Below are positions 1-11,044 of a stretch of DNA of 64,000 nucleotides, piece by piece. Source of the stretch: Galeruca laticollis. Taxonomy: Eukaryota > Arthropoda > Insecta > Coleoptera > Chrysomelidae. Where the stretch lies: assembly GCA_963921935.1 (NCBI GenBank), contig OY998184.1:29417567-29481566 (forward strand), written 5' to 3'. How positions within the stretch are numbered: position 1 is the stretch's first letter; every line of letters begins with the position of its first letter. Made by a program: the position numbers and the translations under genes. The notes under the pieces are model-generated. The model did no database searches and was not told the origin of the DNA. It was given only the letters and a program-made list of their open reading frames with translations.

Positions 1-1135
1 AACAAATGATGCTATTCATACATTAAAACAAATAATGGAAAAAGCACATGAATACAGACTAGACATAGAAATGCTATTCATTGACTTTCAACAAGCCTTC
101 GACTCAATCAAAAGAGGTGGACTCATGAAGGCATTAAAAGAACAAGGAGTAAGCGCAAAACTGAGAAGACTAATCAAAATGACCATGAATGAGTCAAGGA
201 TCAGTGTAGTAACGCAAAAAAGAGGAACAGATCAATTTAGGATTAATAAAGGGGTAAGACAAGGTGACTCTTTGTCCACAACGCTATTAAATCTATCATT
301 AGAACACACAATGAGAAAATTACACAAGGATAGCTAAAGGTCAAGTGGCAGTCAAATAATAGCCTATGCGGACGATATCGTGCTTGTATCCAAAAGAAGA
401 AGAATCATGGAAAATATGCTAAAGGAGATAGTCACAGAGGGAGGAAAAATGGGGCTAAAAACAAACGAAAGTGGAACAAGGCTAATGAGATTTGGGAACC
501 TTAACCAAAAAGGAAAAATAAAAATCAGCGACCATGAATTTTAAGAAGTTGGAAAATATAAATATTTGGTAGTTATGATTAGGAATACTGGAGATAGAAC
601 TACTGAAATTGAAGAAAAGATACTCGCTACAAACAGAGCATATCATGCAAATAAAAAGCTACTTAAGAGTGAAATTTTAACGTAGCAAACAAAATTAAAT
701 ATCTATAAAACGATGATAAGGCCAATCATGATGTACTCGGCAGAAAAAATGACGATAACAAAAAAGGAAGAGGAAAAACTAAGAATAACTGAAAGGTAGA
801 TATTGAGAGCAATACTGGGTCCTGTAAAAATAGATGAAAATGAATACAGAATAAGAACGAATCTGGAAATTTTGGACAAAATAAAAGGCGAAGACATTGT
901 AAAGAGAACAAAAGCACAACGAGTTAAATGGCTGGGACATGTATGGAGAGAAGGAGCTAAATCAGTATCCTACAATATTTTGCAGTGGAATCCAGGGGGA
1001 AAGAGGAGTTGCGGTAGACCCAGGTCAAAATGGCAAAATGAAGTGGAGGCGGACCTTAATAGAGCAGGAGTAACAAACTGGAAGGAAAAAGCAAGAAATA
1101 GGAAACTATTGAGAGACATAAGTGAACGAATTTGA
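1..1135 (+). pseudogene. Non-LTR reverse transcriptase, 3' half (RTE-like), runs off the left edge
   Basis: Seen: one continuous frame from base 2 to 1135, broken by four in-frame stops (335-337, 542-544, 683-685, 797-799) with no frameshift. It holds RT motif A (FIDFQQAFDS near base 85), motif B (KGVRQGDSL near 250), the catalytic box YADD at 365-376, and a C-terminal region with WLGHVWRE and GRPRSKWQ, typical of the tail of insect endonuclease-reverse transcriptases. The endonuclease and N-terminal RT lie outside the window. Known of the family: such proteins nick target DNA and copy their own RNA into it. Inference: an old copy decayed by point mutation only. The clade (RTE-like) is judged from the C-terminal tail, which resembles that of the element at 26.3-29.1 kb. 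After the stop, about 100 bases look like a 3' UTR without a clear tail. Confidence 0.85.
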
Positions 1136-1259
1136 AGGCATAACGGGGACTGATCCACCCCAATTAAGCGGATCTAGAAAGCACACGCGGCATAACCCCA
1201 CATGGGGTGTCAAGCCATATTCATTCGATATTTTTCTTATTCATTTGAACGTTTTCATT

Positions 1260-1600
1260 ACGACGGTGGGATAAACTTAAACACACGGTATGTCTACTTA
1301 CTTAATTTGTTTATTCACCAAACTAAACACTAATTTATATAAACACTTAGTCTATTTACTTGGTCATTGTTTATATCACGAGATCAAATTATGAACTAAC
1401 TCCGTTGGTAGGTAACATCTCTTATATATTAAGTGCCTTCTAGATCCTTCTAGATTGCGGCTCACGAAAACAATGGAACTTACTGGAAGTGTCTAGATAA
1501 GAATAGTCACAAAAAAATAATCGTAAACAGTTCGAGTTCATACACAGCTTATATAGAGTCGGATTCAGGGACTACACCAGTGTGCGAATTCGTGACTTTA
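1260..1600 (-). repeat. Probable 3' LTR of the decayed Gypsy element
   Basis: On the minus strand, a purine-rich tract (AAGGCGGGGG, complement of 1601-1610) follows the end of the accessory reading frame, where a polypurine tract should be. Downstream come a TATA-like box (TATATAAG, complement of about 1549-1556) and an AATAAA signal (complement of 1310-1315). This order is what a 3' LTR should show. The boundaries are approximate, and no second LTR is present in the window to confirm them. Confidence 0.45.
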
Positions 1601-1619
1601 CCCCCGCCTTAAAAGGAAG

Positions 1620-1990
1620 TTAGTCCTGGAACTTCTGTGTAGCCGGAACTGGATGTTTGAATCGGCAACTGGACCCGTGTCTGCACTTTCCGGTCGTATG
1701 GAAATAACAAGGCACCGTCTTCAACGGGTACCGATAACGTGGGGTATAGCTTCAAATTGATATGTGGACACCGGTATCTTGGAAGATCACCTCTATCATG
1801 TTCCTGATGACTAGCCTATCCAACTGGTTGCTCTCTATACTGGGCATTGCAAGTTTCTCCACGTGGGATTCCAGCACATGATTGCGAAGGTTTCGTAGCG
1901 CTTCGCACACATCCCTGTAGGTGTATCAATCTGGAAATCAGTTTCTAGTTACCAGGTAGAAGACGTACAGCGAATTGTGGTTGAGTCTCA
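1620..1990 (-). pseudogene. Retroelement accessory ORF, second part: macro-like domain C-half plus CCCH zinc finger
   Basis: Read on the minus strand, the first part gives LYVFYLVTR, TYRDVCEALRNLR, LAMPSIES and LDRLVIRNMIEVIFQDTG. These match in order the second half of an OARD1-type macro domain (YYLIT, the long helix, the MPRIGCG loop, then LDRL and the last strand). The usual MPxIGCG loop has become MPSIES, so an active-site loop looks lost. An in-frame stop (1752-1754) follows, then a CCCH zinc finger at 1653-1709 with spacing C-x7-C-x5-C-x3-H. The frame ends at 1620-1622, just before a polypurine tract. Known of the families: macro domains bind or hydrolyse ADP-ribose; CCCH fingers usually bind RNA. 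Inference: both belonged to one accessory ORF downstream of Gypsy pol. Confidence 0.6.
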
Positions 1991-1994
1991 GTGT

Positions 1995-3803
1995 TGTAGC
2001 TTAATAAAAATACAATGCTCTTGTGTTATACTATAACGCACTGGGAAGTATTAAAATTCGGTTAATTCACCCACTTAGTATGCAACTTTATACACACATA
2101 TGATTGGTTGCATAAGGGAATTAACTTCGGGTTTTAAAATTATTTAAGGATATCCTTGAGTAATAGGATTTAAATAACGAAATGGGTGTCAAGAGTAATA
2201 TTTTCATTAATCTTTTTCATGTAATTAAACTATTCTACGAGTAATTTATCGCTTTATGTTGGGATTTTATTTGATTGTCAGTGGTAACACTGATCTGAGG
2301 TGTCAAAAGGAACGTGAACGTCAAACTTTGTCATTCGAATTTCGAATCACTTGTCTGATACTTTTTGAGCTATGAAGCCGAGGGTCAATAGTAACAAGTC
2401 GTAAGTATAGAAAATGGCCGATGGCAAGTGGTTCATATCATTTATTTTTGGAGCTATCATGGTGAAAAACCCTTGGTAACAAGGTGAGCTTTTGTCCTAC
2501 ACGTATATTTTTCACATTATAGCCCCAATTTTCTTTTAGGGTTTTTTCTGTACGGCATAGTTTTTATACACACTTTTTTGCACACACTTTTTGCCACATT
2601 GATATGGTTTTAAACAGTTTTTATGAGTCTTGGTAATCGATGGTAGATATGATGATCATGTTGAGACTTTAAGAAGCCTCAAGTTTTGGATGTTTCCAGT
2701 ATGAGATGTCCTTTCGAAAGATAGCTGATAAACTATAGTACTCCATTTATGGTAGTAGATACGTATCGTATCTCGGATAGCGTAAGCGTTACAGAGCAAC
2801 AAGAGCTCGTGATGGCGTTTTGCTTAATAGGATGATCTTGGACTCATGGTTTGTCGGTGACACTTGCGGGATGATTCCGTTATGGACAATGGTTCTTAAC
2901 AGTATGGCTGAATTATGTTCCATAAGTCAGATGTGATTTGTCAATTAAGCTGATTGACTTTTAATAGTTTGGACACTAACTGCATGTAGCATTCGAAGTT
3001 TTATTTGTTTTCATCCAAATTTTATGCAATTTATCAATTTTGTAATTTCATACTTTAACATTTAACGACACATTAACTTTTATATTTTATTATTTTGATA
3101 TTTAGTAACTTCAAATTCCAATATAGACGTCTATCAACTCATAATCTTATTATTGCATTCTTTCAACTTTGTTATGTTGAAATATTAACTTTATTATTGC
3201 ATATAGCCCTGAAATTATATTTCAGCTTAATTTTACTTGACAAGAGACACTCTCCATCTACTTGTTCACATTATATTAATTATCACAGTTTGTAAAGCTG
3301 TAACTGGTATACCACTTACATGTTACTAAGAATTTTGTGTATTGTACATAATGTTCTCAGATAGTTGATAATATTAGAAACTGTTGAACATTTCAAATTT
3401 AACGAACCATTGATAACTGAATATCAGTTTGTAATTAGTGTCGGTTACCTTGTATTTACTGAAACAGGTTATTACACCGTCTGTTCAAGGTACCCAGGAA
3501 TTTCATTAAACATATTCATTGGCAATATAATTTGTCTTATTTGATTCACAAACATAAAGGCAAAACTATGTAAATAACATATTTGGAAAGTCATAATAGC
3601 TAATTTATTCACTATTGGTCTCTTGATTAATCAGTAAGGGTTTCTTGAATGTCCTACTAATCGAGTGGCGCCTAAAAAAATAATACAGGGCCAGTTTTCA
3701 AATATTCCTAACTAAACTCACGACCTTATGCTCTCTGGCGAATAGCGAACCTTCAGCATTGTAGCCTTACTTCATGTAGTAACAACAACAAGGTAAGGTT
3801 ACA
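1995..3803. mobile_element. 1,809-bp insertion with TGTA...TACA ends and a 4-bp target duplication
   Basis: The macro-like reading frame stops being recognisable at 3804 and resumes at 1994 on the minus strand. Both edges carry GTGT on the plus strand (1991-1994 and 3804-3807), so GTGT looks like a 4-bp target-site duplication. The insert begins TGTAGC and ends GTTACA, giving TGTA/TACA termini as in LTRs. Inside it is A+T-rich and no protein motif was recognised. A solo LTR or a small non-autonomous LTR element is the simplest reading. The length is long for a solo LTR, so a different TG...CA element is possible. Confidence 0.55.
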
Positions 3804-3972
3804 GTGTCTTGCCAGGGGCTGGCATCTGATCTTCAAGTTTATCTAATGGTCCAAACTCCTTTATAAAGACGGTTGCCAACCCTCGTGCGTGTTTGTTACT
3901 GGCGGAGATAATATGTGCCAGTGAGTACTCTTCCGGGAGCGTGAAAAATATAGCCTTTGTTCTGTAGTGACT
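3804..3972 (-). pseudogene. Retroelement accessory ORF, first part: macro-like domain N-half
   Basis: On the minus strand, one open stretch reads IFFTLPEEYSLAHIIS, ARGLATVFIKEFG and LDKLEDQMPAPGKT. The order LF-x-P/SLAHCIS, then (M)GAGIAxxFxxxFG, then ELxxQ and a G-containing turn is that of an OARD1-type macro domain. The phosphate-binding loop GAGIA reads ARGLA here. The frame lies directly downstream of the Gypsy pol stop codon (3984-3986), in another frame and without a visible ATG, so translation may have depended on frameshifting or splicing, or the start is lost. The 1.8-kb insertion separates it from its second half at 1620-1990. The domain call rests on motif order only. Confidence 0.6.
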
Positions 3973-3983
3973 TCGTATCTAGC

Positions 3984-4435
3984 TTACCCGGTACCTCCGT
4001 ATGCGCCCATAAATTCTTCGAAGGCTGGGTCAAACTCTTGATGTAGATGGTTCACTACTTCCTCTTTGTTATGATCTCCTTTGAATGGCGTTAGTGGGTT
4101 TTGGTGAACTACTCCCGGTTTTTCATTAGGGATCTTGCTTACGTGCTAGATGACGTCATTGAATCTCTTCTTTATTACGCACGGACCTTCCCATGACTTC
4201 TGCAGTTTTGGAGAAAATCCTTTTCTCTTTGTCGGGTTGTGTAACCATACTTTGTCCCCTTCGTTGAACTGCCTTCTGTGGCCTGCGTCTCGTACCGTTT
4301 TTTCCTTCTGTCACTGGCAACTTCAATATTCGTTCGAACCAATTCGTGCACATCGTCCATCCTTCTTCTCAATTGGATCACGTAATCTTCTTCTGCCGGA
4401 TCTTCGCTAGGCCGACAGCCAAACTTCAGGTTGTT
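3984..4435 (-). pseudogene. Ty3/Gypsy pol, C-terminal end of integrase (fragment)
   Basis: On the minus strand the sequence reads FGCRPSEDP, QLRRRMDDVHELVRTNIEVA and RKKRYETQA, then, after frame changes around 4160-4230, the typical Gypsy integrase tail KIPNEKPGVVHQNPLTPFKG and FDPAFEEFMG, ending at the stop 3984-3986. The family is recognised from the spacer helix before the GPY/F-like region of Gypsy integrases. Upstream of about 4435 the similarity stops abruptly, so protease, RT, RNase H and the integrase catalytic core are missing. At least two frameshifts make it non-functional. The macro/CCCH reading frame and a probable LTR follow in the same orientation, which makes this the 3' end of one decayed LTR retrotransposon. 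Confidence 0.8.
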
Positions 4436-5171
4436 ACGTTGAGAATTTGCACTAGCATTGTTCATCACTTGGTATAAGTTTGAACACACTTATAGTTGAA
4501 TATTGCTAACTCACCTAAGTTTATTTACAAATATTCGTTACTATTACCAGCTTAGCTTCTGTTATTTGATTTATGTTTTTACAATAGAACTTGTTTTTCT
4601 GGTTTTGTCATTCACTATAATTTATGTTATTACTTGTTTCAGGAATACCTACAAGTAATTGGGACATTTTATTCTGTAAGAATACTGGGGCGGCTATGTT
4701 TCCATTAAATTCTGATGATAAGATTGTGATTTGAAACAAAAGTATGAACCATTCGTTTCTCCATTTTAACTCTGATTTAAGGATAGTTCATTGGTATTAT
4801 AGACTATTATTGAGTAGCTCAATGTGTTTTGTTTACATTCGAAAACAGGTGGTTGTCCATACGTCAAGTAAAATGACAAGAACATGGAGAAAGTTTTGTC
4901 TATGGAGAAGAAGTCTGTTCTTTGATTAATAGTTTAGGTACGTTCGTTGTTTCAGCGATACTGGTATTATTTTAGCGATTAGTTGGGGATTGTTTGTTGA
5001 GGGGGTTGAATGTTTCACTTTAAATAATAGGTCAGTTTGTTCCACTTGTAATTTCCCAAGATATTCAGTTTAATTACAGAGCAAAAATAAGACGACTCGT
5101 TCATATCTTACCGGAATCGAATAAAGTAACGCCGGATAATCAATGAATTGTTGCAGTTTGATTATATTATT
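4436..5171. other. A+T-rich interval, nothing recognised
   Basis: No coding motif, RNA gene or clear repeat was recognised between the truncated integrase and the helicase relic. Short open frames here have no domain-like content. Confidence 0.5.
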
Positions 5172-5640
5172 TGAGATGATGCTACTATGTTTCATAAAAC
5201 ATCAGTTGAGTCATTAGAAAGGACAATGCGATATTTTTGCAACAGTAACTACCCAATGGGTGGCTGCACTGTTTCGTTCTCTGGAAATTTCAGATCTATT
5301 TTGCCTAAGGGGAAGAGGCCAGATGTAATCAATGCATCGATCAAAAGATCGTATCTGGCGACATTGTAACGAAATGTGAACTTAAAACCAATATGAGAAT
5401 TTTATCTTCTAGCGAAGATAATAGGCGATTTTCTTGCGACTTGGTCCAAATAGGTAATGGTGAATTTCCAGCTGCAAATGTCTGTATCACTCTTAATAAT
5501 ATTCATGTTTTGGTGCAAAATGTAGAAGAATCGATTGAAAATGTATATCGCGATATTAATAACATCCACTAAGATAATAAATTGCTTCCAAGAAACGGCT
5601 ATATACCCCTGTAATGGGCAAATTGATTGATTTCATTCTT
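5172..5640 (+). pseudogene. Pif1-like helicase fragment of Helitron type
   Basis: Seen: a Walker-B-like DDATM at 5175-5189, then HKTSVESLERTMRYF, MGGCTVSFSGNFRSILP and VINASIKRSYL, up to the stop at 5367-5369. After a frameshift the homology resumes as CELKTNMRIL, FSCDLVQIGNGEFP and VEESIENVYRDI, ending at 5570-5572. A further frame gives CFQETAIYPCNGQID. This order (DExTM, GGxxVxxxGDFRQxLPV, INxxxxxSYLW, LxxNMRV, IGNG, ERAILxPxN) is that of the Pif1-like helicase encoded by Helitrons and some host loci. In the FRQ motif the family's GDFRQ is GNFRS here. Upstream motifs (Walker A, Rep nuclease) were not found, so it is a broken internal fragment. No Helitron ends (5'-TC, 3' hairpin-CTRR) could be assigned. 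Confidence 0.75.
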
Positions 5641-5699
5641 CAAAAATTTGGAGCATCACCGTAAACCCACTACTAAGTTTATACATTCGTGGATAGATA

Positions 5700-7407
5700 G
5701 GAGGCAGTATATTATCCAACAGAATTTTTAAATTCTTGGACGCACAAATTAAGATTGAAAGTAGGTTCAACTATCATTTCACTAAGAAATTCAATTCCAC
5801 CAAAACTGTGCAACGGTACAAGACTCAAAGTTGTGTACCAAATCTCATCCACCGTAATGTCAACTTCATCTTGTCAATAGATTTTCTTTTCTCTATTCAG
5901 ATACCTTCAGCTTCTAATTTAGAACACATATGCCATGGTTTCAAATCTTGTTGATATGGATGACAATATTTTCTTATTATTTGTTGATGCAGAAGGTCGT
6001 AGTTCGCATCGTAAAGAATGATTTGCTTGTAGTGAAATTAGTTTCAGAGCTTTCTGACAAGTTATTCTGAAGAACTTCCCGCAGCGATTCTTTGGTTATT
6101 GATTTGGATAAACAAAAGCAGATAAACATAGACATTAATTGATCCATCATAATATTTAAATTTCCATCGTAAACGATTGGAAATGATAATGTGTGCAGTT
6201 CCAGAGGCTGTCCACTGGAAATTATCCAATAAATAGAAATGTTTATAAACCATTATTCATACGATAAGAATTCATTATCAATAGACCCAAACAGAATAAA
6301 TATAGGAAAACAGAAAATGAATGCTTAAATGGACTCCATAACAGAAATAGGAACAGCTAACTGACAATAATGAAGGTTGAGAATCCAATTTATAATAAAT
6401 TTGTATATTCTGCATGAAATATTTCAAAAAATATATATGAAAATTCCGTTAGCGTTTCCAATAAATGTTTTCCAGCATTATTGTCATCAGGGTATTTGAA
6501 TACATCTTCGTTGTAGCCTAGTAATCTTGCAAAGTTTCTTTTAGCATTATAGTTTCTCCACATAATAAACAGTCGAGGAAAAATAATTGTTTTTTATTTG
6601 TCTTCTATTTATATATATCTTACTGTTTCATTTTAAGCTAATATTTCTCAAAACTTTAATATTTCATACGATGGCACCCTATTAATATATATTGAAAATT
6701 GGAAACGAACGTGTTGCTAGGTGGAATCTGTCATTGTCAAAAGTTTGACATTTTTGATAGTATACGTACTCAGAAACTTCTGACGCACGAGGAATTTTCG
6801 AGCTATAATCAATTATTACATTTGATGTTGTCTAACTCAAGAAGGGCGAGTCACTTAATATCCTATTTATAGCGATACCAAGGGCAAGGCCATTATATAT
6901 CGTTGGTACCCTGGATTCAAGCGAGGCCGAATGTAAAGAAATCGTCTAAAATCGATAATCATACCAGAAAACCATCGATGTTGTGCGGAAACTAACTGGA
7001 GAAGATCGTCGTGTAACATATCGTGAAACCAAGATATATTTAATCATTATTTGAACAGAATGCTAAACAAATTCTATTGGTGCCGTAAATCAAAAAATCC
7101 AAAGCTGTATATAGCATTCTCACAGGCCAGGAGTCGTGATATTATGCCACTCGGCAGTTTGTGTGTTTGAATTAGAAGAAAAATTTCTCGTTCTTACGTC
7201 TGAAAAGCAAACAATGGCGTGCTTCTTAATGGAAACCTGTCATGTCACAAATGTGTCTCAAGAAAATGGATTGACTATTGATTCTGCATGATAAATAATC
7301 ATTTGTTTGCCAGAAGTTTTTTATAAATTGAGATGAACCAACAAAATAACGAGTTATACACATACATAAAAAATCGACATAAGTAGATAACGGGTCACTA
7401 TACAACA
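5700..7407. other. A+T-rich interval, nothing assigned
   Basis: No gene or RNA recognised. Open frames at 5736-5954 and 6062-6253 have no recognisable motif. A short CCAAGGGC/TGGTACC patch near 6880-6910 is slightly G+C-richer but unexplained. Confidence 0.4.
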
Positions 7408-8401
7408 CTTTTAGGAGAGGGGCGTGACGTCATGTGGGAGGAAGCGTGGCGTCATCTGTCATATGTATCCTCTGTTCCGTGTCAACCATGTTGCGATCTG
7501 TAACATGCGTCATCCATTTTGTGTCAAGTATGTCATGCGTGTGTCGTCCATCTTGTTTCAAGTGTGCCTATGCGTTCTGCCGTTAAAATTGTTAACCTAC
7601 ATTGCCGTCTGCGCTATTTGCCGTTAAAACTGTCAACCTACATAGCCGTCTACGCCATCTTGCTGTTCTATCTTCAGTTGAGAATCGTTTCTATCATTGT
7701 TGTTTGTATTGTTTTCCACACCCTTTGATTCCATTTCTTGTTTAATCACACAAACGCTTTGTATAATTTTTGTACCTGATTGATATTTGCTTATACATAC
7801 CTCTTTATAAACCTGAGTAGACTTGACTGTGAAGCACTCTGACGTGAGATGAAACGATCTCTGGTGACCTGACGTGATTTGACAGCGTAGACGGTTATCT
7901 AGGTGAACAGTTTAGACAGCAGATGGTGTAGACGGCAATGTAGGTTCACAGTTCTGACGACAGATGGCGTACACGGCAATAGAGGTTGACAGAATTCACT
8001 ACAGATGGCGTAGATGGCAATGTAGGTGGACAGTATTGACGGCAGATAGCTTAGACAGTATTGGCGGTAGATAGCGTAGACGGCTATGAAGGTTCACATT
8101 TTTGACGGCAGGTGGCGTAGACGGCTATGTAGATTGATAGTTTAACAGCAGATAGCGTAGACGGCAATGTAGGTTATCATTTTTGACGGAAAATGACGTA
8201 GCCGAAAATGTAGGTTGACAGTTTTGACAGAGGAGCACATATGGCACACTTGACATAAGATGGACGACACACACAGATGACAAACTTGACACAAGATGGA
8301 TAACACGGTACACGGCTCTGGAAGGTGGCACGGAACACACGTGACATATGACACATGCCGACATGCCCCCTCCAACATGACTTTATGCCCCCTCCTAAAA
8401 G
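7408..8401. mobile_element. 994-bp foldback element with 41-bp internal repeats
   Basis: The left end CTTTTAGGAG (7408-7417) is matched exactly in inverted orientation by CTCCTAAAAG (8392-8401). The outer roughly 160-200 bp of both sides are imperfect inverted copies, including the landmarks GTCATATG, TTCCGTG and GTCGTCCATCTT. Internally each arm carries direct repeats of about 41 bp, fewer on the left, about eight on the right. No coding sequence. The structure is that of a foldback-type non-autonomous DNA element. No target-site duplication was evident at the edges. Confidence 0.7.
7857..8235. repeat. Tandem minisatellite, about 41-bp unit, eight to nine units
   Basis: The landmark GCGTAGACGGC or a one- to three-base variant begins near 7885, 7925, 7967, 8008, 8049, 8074, 8115, 8155 and 8195, a spacing of 40-42 bases except for one shortened 25-base unit. 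The consensus includes TTTTGACGGCAGATGGCGTA followed by GACGGCAATGTAGGTTGACAG. The same units occur inverted in the left arm at about 7560-7680. Confidence 0.8.
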
Positions 8402-8513
8402 ATATTGACCCATTCTCTATTGACTTCATAAATTATTATCCTTGGAGCATTGAGTTGGCATACAATGATGACTTAGTTTTAACTCTAATTGAAAATAAAC
8501 TGCGTTGATATTA

Positions 8514-8982
8514 GGTGCGTTCTTTTTGACTGAGATCTCAGTTAATCTCAGCTCACATCAGTAATGTGACCGTTCTTTTTGTTTTACTCACTTTAAGTGA
8601 GCTGAGATTTTTCCTCCCCCTTCACCGATGCTGAATGTGTTGTAAGGGGGTATTAGTTGGAATTGAGTCGGAAATAAAGTGGAGGGGATGAAGAAATATT
8701 TGATTTGCTTGGTCTATTTGTAGTTTTAACCAAGGTTATCTAAGGTTTAACCATTGACATATAAATAATAAATGCACATAATGTATTTTTCTTTTGTTAC
8801 AAATTATGGATACATTAATTAACATCATTAGATGCGGATACGAATCTGTCGTATAGTTTAAATCTATCGACAGATCGCGCGCTACAATTCAGATGTCGTT
8901 CTTTTTGGTACTTACTCACATCACTTTATCTCAGATCACCTTAACTGAAGTGATCTGAGATCTCAGTTAAAAAGAACGCACC
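8514..8982. mobile_element. 469-bp MITE with long imperfect terminal inverted repeats
   Basis: The left end starts GGTGCGTTCTTTTTGACTGA; the right end, read in reverse complement, starts GGTGCGTTCTTTTTAACTGA. Similarity continues into the TCTCAGATCAC-type motifs and a second GTTCTTTTTG box on both sides. The interior (about 8640-8870) is unique, A+T-rich and non-coding. Flanks show no convincing target duplication, so the superfamily is left open. Confidence 0.75.
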
Positions 8983-9494
8983 AATTGATTCCAATCGCGC
9001 GCGCAAAGAAGCGTGTACAACTTTTAAAAGATTTGTTCTCATGTTATTCGGTGTGAAGGGTACACATTCTAAGCGACAGTCTACGCTTAATGGACATGGT
9101 GATTCTTGGAAAGTTCTCTTTTGATGTTTAACCCTACGGTATTCGCGGCGTTTTCTTATGTAAAGGGTTGCATGAGATACGCTTGAATCCCTATGTTATT
9201 TGAAGTAAAATAGTAGCACATTGTTTGGTTAACTTATGATACTATACAATTATAGACTGAGAAACATATAATAAAAGCATACTAACTAAACACAAAAATG
9301 GAGTTGTGACAAAACGACTTGTAACAAACAGCACAAAAGTTTTTAGTACGCGTATCCTTCTTTTATGGACATAAATAGCATCGCCAATTTCCACATTTTT
9401 TCTCGTTTTGGTTCGTATGTATCGTTGGCTGTGGAAGTTGAAGCTTCTTTAATAACAAGAATAAGTGCGATTACTTAGCTGATATAGTACTAGT
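8983..9494. other. Intergenic interval, nothing recognised
   Basis: Apart from a GCGCGCG patch at the left edge, no motif, repeat or coding signal was recognised here. Confidence 0.4.
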
Positions 9495-10403
9495 CTATTT
9501 ATACCACCTATATTCTATTCTATAACTTGCGGATATCTGATCTACCACATCCCCTCCATATTTGGTATTATTGTAATGTATTATCTTAACTGGATTTTCG
9601 ACAACTCTCTTCTGATCTGTTTGCCACGTTTACTAATTCGGGTGGTATTTCTCACAATCAAAATGGACGCGCTGACTGGGTGAATACTTTGATAAAAAAA
9701 TTTTCTGGTTTAGAAGGGATATATTGCTTAAAAGGGCATCGTGTTCTAAAAGCTAGAAGCTGTTTGGCAATAGTTAATTCTGGTCCAGGAAGTATTGATT
9801 TCTTATAGTTTCGTACAAAAATTTCGAAAACATATCTTATAGTCGATAGTTTGTCTTTCATCGCAGATAGTTCCGTGTGGAGTCAATAATAACCATGCCA
9901 ATACGATCTGTTCTCCAGAAATCCGTCAGATTCTTTCTACCGAACTCACAAACTCCTAGCAGGTAAAGCATTCCTATTTATGCTGTATTTTCATAGGTAT
10001 AAGTTGGTCATGTATCTCTTTTACGTTGATACTTTCTGTTTATGATGTCTATACAATTATTTGTTCACCAAGTCACGGCTTGAATGATGCTCTCAGAAAA
10101 AATATTTCAAATATTCTGAAATGGTCTATGCATTTACAACGCTCCTGATTTCTTGTCAAATACATTGTGAGCCTTCGTTCTTTTGGTGGACACACTTTTT
10201 TCCATTGCGTAACTTCATCTCTCCCTAAATAATACGGGACTTTATCATTATCTGAAGTATTTTCATAGATTTCATTTTCGTCATTATCATCTTCTTTATC
10301 CGACTGCGAGTTATGATTAGGTACTTCCTTCACAGTGGTCACTTCTGTCTTCATCAGGATCAACTTCCCCTAATATTTCTTCTTTCTCTTCAATTTCCTT
10401 CAT
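9495..10403 (-). pseudogene. piggyBac-type transposase, internally deleted pseudogene
   Basis: On the minus strand, in order: an acidic N-terminus starting near 10403 (KEIEEKEEILGEVDPDEDR), then after a frameshift YYLGRDEVTQWKKVCPP (about 10200-10240), which corresponds to the piggyBac motif GRDxxTxW. After a gap come KLSTIRYVFEIFVRNYK, ELTIAKQLLAFRTRCPFKQYI and PSKPENFFIKVF (9670-9861), and finally YNNTKYGGDVVDQISASY near 9530-9580, ending at 9495-9497. Known of the family: the LTIDEQLxxFRGRCxFxxYxPxKPxKYGIK block and the GGVDxxDQ block flank the DDD catalytic core and are diagnostic. In this copy DEQ is AKQ, so an acidic residue is replaced. The middle of the protein, including the first catalytic Asp region, is deleted. 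Terminal repeats with TTAA sites were not found. Confidence 0.85.
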
Positions 10404-10412
10404 CCATTGCAT

Positions 10413-10590
10413 CGATCGTCACAAAGTCCTCTACCGGTCCCATCAAGTCAAGATATAGAGGTTTTCCGAACGTCAAGACCATCACAACAAGACGCTGATC
10501 TTAAGTCAACACCAAAAGTCCTCTAACATGCCTATCACATCAACACATAGAGTTCTGAAAACGCCAGGACCATCACATCAAGATGTTAAG
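10413..10590. repeat. Two-copy degenerate direct repeat, about 90 bp
   Basis: Copy one (10413-10503) and copy two (about 10507-10590) share, in the same order, CAAAGTCCTCT, CATCAAGTCAAGATATAGAG or CATCACATCAACACATAGAG, and GACCATCACA-CAAGA. The divergence is high. It abuts the 5' side of the piggyBac pseudogene and could be part of that element's subterminal region, which is inference. Confidence 0.5.
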
Positions 10591-10899
10591 CTACAGGCAC
10601 CAAGACATCTGCAAAGCGTTGATACTAGACCTAATATAGGTACTTGCCAAAGGCATCAGAAGTAACAAACTTACATTTGGTGTATCCGAGAATACAATAA
10701 ATTATATATCAACATCACTAATTAGGAATTAACCATAAACACTTTGGGGGCTGACGTTGAAATACATAAATATTCAATATATACCAAACCACGGAAGCAC
10801 TAACGATATTTCTAGAAGCACTAACATGCACTAACCGATGATACTAAATTTAGTTAAATCGTGTACTTTGTACGGCTAACTTCACGAACCTCTAATGTA

Positions 10900-11044
10900 C
10901 AGGGTGCTCATTTCAAAATAGAGAAGTTTTTGTGAACTTCCGGTAAAACCTGAAATGGTAGGGCATATCTGCAAACTCTATACATCGAATTTTCACATTT
11001 TAATTATGTTAAGGTTCACTTTGAATTCTCAGAGAATCACCCTG
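10900..11044. mobile_element. 145-bp MITE, CAGGGTG ends, TA target site
   Basis: Begins CAGGGTG and ends CACCCTG, flanked on both sides by TA (10898-10899 and 11045-11046). Size, ends and TA duplication fit a mariner-type MITE. Similar CAGGGT ends recur at about 12416, 12596, 12717, 18235 and 40165. Confidence 0.6.

Noticed and set aside
7408..8401. CRISPR-like array (regular 41-bp repeats)
   Set aside because: Repeats are contiguous and diverged, with no unique spacers, inside a foldback element in eukaryotic DNA.
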